64,000 nucleotides of DNA from Luteibacter aegosomaticola (GTDB lineage: Bacteria > Pseudomonadota > Gammaproteobacteria > Xanthomonadales > Rhodanobacteraceae). Numbering within the stretch: position 1 is the stretch's first letter; each line of letters begins with the position of its first letter. The notes under the pieces were generated by a model. The model was not told the origin of the DNA, did no database searches, and saw nothing but the letters and a program-made list of their open reading frames with translations. The stretch spans positions 4,216,001 to 4,280,000 of the forward strand of contig NZ_CP095741.1 in the NCBI RefSeq assembly GCF_023078475.1. The letters run 5' to 3'. Below, in pieces: positions 60,410 through 64,000 of this stretch. The translations under genes were made by a program, and so were the position numbers.

Positions 60410-60660
60410 CTGGACGTCGGACTCTTTTTTCCCTCTCTCGTAGTGCTCAAGACATACGTTCTCAATTTCTATGCGGGCATGCATACGGCCTGGGAGCCAG
60501 TGCCCGCTATGGCATCTATTGCGCAGCGTTCCGATGAACGATTCGATGTAGTCTTCCTAGACTGGCTTGTCAGACGCTATAAGCCTCTGCTCCGCAACAC
60601 GTTCGTGCGCGAAGAAGACGTTGACCATGCCGACAAACGCCGATTCGTCTTCGCTACGAA
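60410..60660 (-). pseudogene. IS3-family transposase remnant
   Basis: The minus-strand frame reads SAFVGMVNVFFAHERVAEQR, then DKPV, a TAG (60558-60560) and EDYIESFIGTLRNRCHSGHW. This is the DDE core end of IS3-family OrfB ([26 protein letters not shown]-like). An in-frame stop and missing ends show it is dead. No terminal repeats are recognisable. The rest of 60350-60861 holds no gene I can support. Confidence 0.7.
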
Positions 60661-60861
60661 TCCCTTTGGTCAACCCACCTGTGATCACCGGGCGGTCGAC
60701 GACGCACGCGGTTCGTCGCCTCTTTTCCACTTAAGGCCAGCCTCGGCCCAATCGACTCAAGCCCCCAAAAGATTTCGCCGCATGCGTACTCTCATGATCA
60801 CCGCAGCATGCCTCGCAAGACGCCGTCGCGACTTCATATGACGGCCTCTGGGCCGGATCAA

Positions 60862-63852
60862 CTAATCATCCGACTTCTTCTTGCCTTCGATGATCTCAAT
60901 GTCATCGTGTCCGAGACCAAACAGCCTGTAGATACCATCGTCTAGCTGACGTTCGAGCGAAAGGATCTTGCGCGCCTGAATCTCTTCGTCAAGCGTACTT
61001 TGTGTAGACCTATGTACTGAGCGCGCAGCGATAAGTCGCTCAGCCAGTCCAACAAGTGCGTCATGCATAGACCTTTCTTCTGGCACCCTAAAATCGATAA
61101 ATCGAATAGGAAGAACGTCCAGTTCATTCGTGGCGACGTTGTTGTTGCTACTTGTCATCTTGAATCGCCACTGTGCTAGTCGGCTATTGAGAATTGCAAG
61201 CACATACTCGGCTCGATATCCGGAACTCTCGTCCACAACAATCGAGTTCGTTGAGTCCGCAAAATAGGCAGGTGGATCACAGATCATAGCTACGATTCTC
61301 AGTCGCTCGTCGACACCTGTTATGCGCTGTGTCGCGATCCTCCGCTTTTTCACTACATCGCGTTTGCGATTCGTTTCGAGGAACTCCGCCTCATCGAACC
61401 ACTCGCGCATCCCCTGCGATAGCCGGTCGCGAATTTCATAGCGACCAACCTCCACCCCCTTAAGGAGTCGCGTGAGTCGAGAGTCTGAAGAGATGAATTT
61501 TCTGTAAGTCGTCTGATTTATTTCGCCTCTTGTCGTTGAGACGAACTCGCAATCTTTCAGATATCCGACGCCCGCTCTTCCGTAAATTCGTCGAGCCAGC
61601 TGAATGGAATCTTCGCCTACCATTGGGAATGGCGCGTTCTTCGGATCGAATGATCGAGCATCCGCTAGGGTCACCGTGGAATCTATGGATTCATCGTCAA
61701 GTCGATTGGCTGGAAAAACGCGCACACGAACTCTCGCGTCGCCCGTTGGAATACTCGACCGTTGGCCCGTAATGACGACCGTTGAGAGCTTCGCATCTTT
61801 AAAGACTCGCTTCGACGGATTGTCTTTCTGAGGGAAGCAGTCCGCTTGAAGATCGTCCAAAGAGCTCAAGAGGTATAGCCGTCCTCTCACGCAACTCACG
61901 TCCGCCATGATCGACATCGGCACAATCAATCCGATCCTTCCATTTGCTCTGACGAGTTGAATGAACCGAACAAGGAAGAATCGATACATATTGAGCTTGC
62001 CACCGAAGGCAGCTTCGTAGGTCGCCTTACCCTCCATAACTCGAACGAACGCATCATGTGGCCAGGACGACTTTCCCCGCTCCTTCTCGACAACCTCGTA
62101 TGGTGGATTCCCAACAATCGCTGAGAATCCTCCGCCCTTCATTACGTCGGAGAATGTGTCCCGGAAATCGAGCGGATTCAGAGCTCTAGCGTCCTCGTCA
62201 CCAGGGTCGCTATCGCCCAAATCATCCCAACCGACGAGGCTATTTCCACATACAACATTCTGGCTCAAGTCTGGAAGTAGCTTTATCGCCTTTCCATCAC
62301 CAAAGTCCATTGCGAACTGCCTTGCCGAACCCGCACTCTCGTTCTCAAGAAGCTTGAGAAACAGCGAGAGCTGGGACACCTCGACGGCCTGGCGGTCAAT
62401 ATCAACACCGTACACGCACTTTGTGAGGATATCCCGTCGGAGCTTCAGTCCTAGCCGCCACAGGCCATTGTCGTCGCGCACACACCCGTGATTCTTAGCC
62501 TTCGCGTCTCTGTCCGCTGCCAAGACAGCATCTTCCTTACCCTCGTTGTACCAACGCTCGAGATAATTTAAGAGAAAGCCGTATACACCCAGTAGAAAGC
62601 TGCCAGATCCACAGGCGATGTCGGCAATTTTGAGCGACCAGACATCCTTAGGCTCGCGGCCGTTCACCAGAGGACCGAGCGTCCTCTCGACAATATGGGC
62701 TACGATATGCTCCGGGGTGTAGTAAACGCCACCGGCCTTCCTTATCTCGGGCTTTTCGACAACCTTGACACGCTTCTCTGTCGCTGAGATCACCTTGCCA
62801 AGAAAGCGCTCGTAGATCGATCCCAGAATATGAATTGGAATGACGTTTAAATCATAGGGCGAATTGAGATGCGAAAGTCGCTCACAGACATCCCCAAACT
62901 GATCGGCATCAACTGGAAAGTCTCGACGATCAAGTGAGGGGTGCACCTTGAAAATGATGCCGTTGTAGGTAGCGTCTAGCTGACGACTAGCCTCCAAGAA
63001 ATCTGTCCAAGCATCTTGTCTGCGGCCGAGATCGGCCACACGCAAGTTTGGCTCAATGAGCTTATCCTCGAGAAATCGGAGGAAGACGAGGCGGTCGAGC
63101 GTCTTCTGGGTAATCTCAGTCAAAGTAAGGGAGTTTAGCGACGGATCTGCCCTTTTGAAGACTTTGGCGAGAGTCTCTCGATGCTCCTCCAGCTCTGCCA
63201 GGAAGCTCTCGTCAACCGACATATACGCGCCAGCAAACAGCGCTCGCTGCTTAGCACCGCCTTTGGCTTTCGGCAATGCTTCGACATAGCGGTCAAACGC
63301 CCCAGTCGCCAGCGCTTCGCGAGAAAATATCCAGTAGAACTCTGCGAATCGCTCCTCGTCTCGGAAGTCCGAGAATCGATATGTCTTGATTGCTTGATCC
63401 AAGACAGAGTCAATATTAGGTCGACGGCGGCAGTCGAGGATGAGGATTTGCTCAAAGTCCGTCAAAACGGCAAGGGGAGTTCCAGCGCTCCAGCCGTACC
63501 GAACAGTCTGGAAATGCGCGTCTTTGCTGTTTACAAGATCTATGCTGGGCTTCTTTGCTTCCACGTAGAATCGCACGGTGTTGAAGTCAGGTGCGAGCGA
63601 AAATGAATAGTCCGCCTTCTTCTGAGTCAAGGCGAATGCCACCGTCTTCTCAACCTTAACTTCCTGCTCCCACGGGTTCCGTTGTGACCGATGAAGAACG
63701 TCCCATCCAAGTGCCTCGAAGAACGGGTCAATAAAGTCCTTCCGAACCTCGGCCTCCTGGTAGTTTGGCTGCAAGAACTTATTGATATGCTCTTGAAAGG
63801 AATCAATGAGTTCAACGACACGTTCAAAAGCAAGACCGAGTGAATCGCTCAT
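60862..63852 (-). CDS. Type IIG restriction-modification enzyme (Eco57I-like)
   Basis: 996 residues. The N-terminal nuclease has FIDPFFEALGWDV, then Asp81 in KADYSF and Glu98-x-Lys100 in YVEAKKP (PD-(D/E)xK). A helical connector leads to the gamma-class N6-adenine methyltransferase with ADIACGSGSF (motif I, about 408) and NPPYEVV (motif IV, about 580). The C-terminal target-recognition domain (about 650-960) is TaqI-like, ending in a coiled-coil helix. One chain thus cuts and methylates. AGGA seven bases upstream supports ATG 63852. It is divergent from the rest of the defence genes. Confidence 0.92.
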   Translation of the reverse strand: MSDSLGLAFERVVELIDSFQEHINKFLQPNYQEAEVRKDFIDPFFEALGWDVLHRSQRNPWEQEVKVEKTVAFALTQKKADYSFSLAPDFNTVRFYVEAKKPSIDLVNSKDAHFQTVRYGWSAGTPLAVLTDFEQILILDCRRRPNIDSVLDQAIKTYRFSDFRDEERFAEFYWIFSREALATGAFDRYVEALPKAKGGAKQRALFAGAYMSVDESFLAELEEHRETLAKVFKRADPSLNSLTLTEITQKTLDRLVFLRFLEDKLIEPNLRVADLGRRQDAWTDFLEASRQLDATYNGIIFKVHPSLDRRDFPVDADQFGDVCERLSHLNSPYDLNVIPIHILGSIYERFLGKVISATEKRVKVVEKPEIRKAGGVYYTPEHIVAHIVERTLGPLVNGREPKDVWSLKIADIACGSGSFLLGVYGFLLNYLERWYNEGKEDAVLAADRDAKAKNHGCVRDDNGLWRLGLKLRRDILTKCVYGVDIDRQAVEVSQLSLFLKLLENESAGSARQFAMDFGDGKAIKLLPDLSQNVVCGNSLVGWDDLGDSDPGDEDARALNPLDFRDTFSDVMKGGGFSAIVGNPPYEVVEKERGKSSWPHDAFVRVMEGKATYEAAFGGKLNMYRFFLVRFIQLVRANGRIGLIVPMSIMADVSCVRGRLYLLSSLDDLQADCFPQKDNPSKRVFKDAKLSTVVITGQRSSIPTGDARVRVRVFPANRLDDESIDSTVTLADARSFDPKNAPFPMVGEDSIQLARRIYGRAGVGYLKDCEFVSTTRGEINQTTYRKFISSDSRLTRLLKGVEVGRYEIRDRLSQGMREWFDEAEFLETNRKRDVVKKRRIATQRITGVDERLRIVAMICDPPAYFADSTNSIVVDESSGYRAEYVLAILNSRLAQWRFKMTSSNNNVATNELDVLPIRFIDFRVPEERSMHDALVGLAERLIAARSVHRSTQSTLDEEIQARKILSLERQLDDGIYRLFGLGHDDIEIIEGKKKSDD

Positions 63853-64000
63853 TAGGTATCCTAGAATGGAGTAATCGTCCGCACCCTCGCTCTGCCGCAC
63901 GCTGAAGCGTCATTGATGCCGGTTCTTAGCAATTATCGTATACGCGGATAGGCGCTGTCATTTTTGGTATCAGCCTCACCACGGCGTGCAAGCAATAGCG

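Noticed and set aside
60443-60841. 132-codon plus-strand ORF after the HNH gene
   Set aside because: It is opposite the decayed IS3 transposase remnant, and the transposase similarity is on the minus strand.
60862-63852. BREX PglX-type methyltransferase
   Set aside because: The N-terminal PD-(D/E)xK nuclease and single-gene arrangement fit type IIG, and no other BREX genes are present.
1-64000. CRISPR array, tRNA or rRNA genes
   Set aside because: I saw no regularly spaced direct repeats, tRNA cloverleaf or rRNA-like sequence in the window.

Overview
The window is GC-rich chromosomal DNA from a gammaproteobacterium, most likely of the Xanthomonadales (Rhodanobacteraceae, for example Luteibacter or Dyella). 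This is inferred from gene content, from lipoprotein and exported-protein style, and from many copies of an inverted REP-like palindrome with the core TTGTAGGAGCGCGC. I saw no rRNA, tRNA or CRISPR array.

Region 1 (1-14989) is ordinary accessory metabolism. It is a series of small, mostly divergent regulator/enzyme pairs: TetR/epimerase, HxlR/qorB, LysR/alcohol-dehydrogenase-like reductase, WYL/VOC protein and AraC/hydrolase. It also holds a HIT protein, a LprI-like protein, a membrane LytTR regulator and a CocE-type lipoprotein hydrolase. Several regulator intergenic gaps contain clear palindromic operators. REP-like elements sit between genes and in three places supply the stop codon of a neighbouring gene.

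Region 2 (14990-18180) is a graveyard of toxin/immunity and toxin/antitoxin pieces: the C-terminal part of an NlpC/P60-like amidase, a small lipoprotein that may be its immunity protein, the toxin-binding domain of a ParS/Xre antitoxin, two decayed copies of one small ORF, a TPR-like protein, and out-of-frame coding remnants.

Region 3 (18186-28588) returns to chromosomal style. It has a PadR regulator with a membrane protein, a tightly overlapping four-gene membrane/ankyrin/hydrolase operon, an SDR operon, and a 669-residue protein made of two tandem alpha/beta-hydrolase domains.

Region 4 (28575-33095) starts with an RNA 2'-phosphotransferase (kptA). It continues as an array of small, lower-GC genes on the minus strand that look like orphan immunity genes of a polymorphic toxin system. 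One is a barstar homologue, and a chimeric remnant is built from pieces of two array members.

Region 5 (33254-46970) holds regulator/oxidoreductase pairs, a diguanylate cyclase split by a one-base frameshift in a T run, a structured RNA-like leader at 37.4-37.6 kb, further immunity-like genes and one duplicated immunity-gene start. It ends with a TetR-controlled operon encoding a hydrolase fused to an AhpD-like domain, followed by an SDR.

Region 6 (47035-63852) is a lower-GC accessory and defence island. It contains a pair of effector-like genes (one with an L,D-transpeptidase-like His/Cys motif), a HEPN-type protein, small membrane and lipoprotein genes, and a CoiA-like nuclease divergent from a membrane zinc-ribbon protein. 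McrB and McrC follow, with a strong hairpin just inside mcrC, then a DUF3578-HNH endonuclease, a dead IS3-family transposase remnant and a type IIG restriction-modification enzyme. McrBC and the HNH protein are expected to attack modified foreign DNA, while the type IIG enzyme attacks DNA lacking its own methylation.
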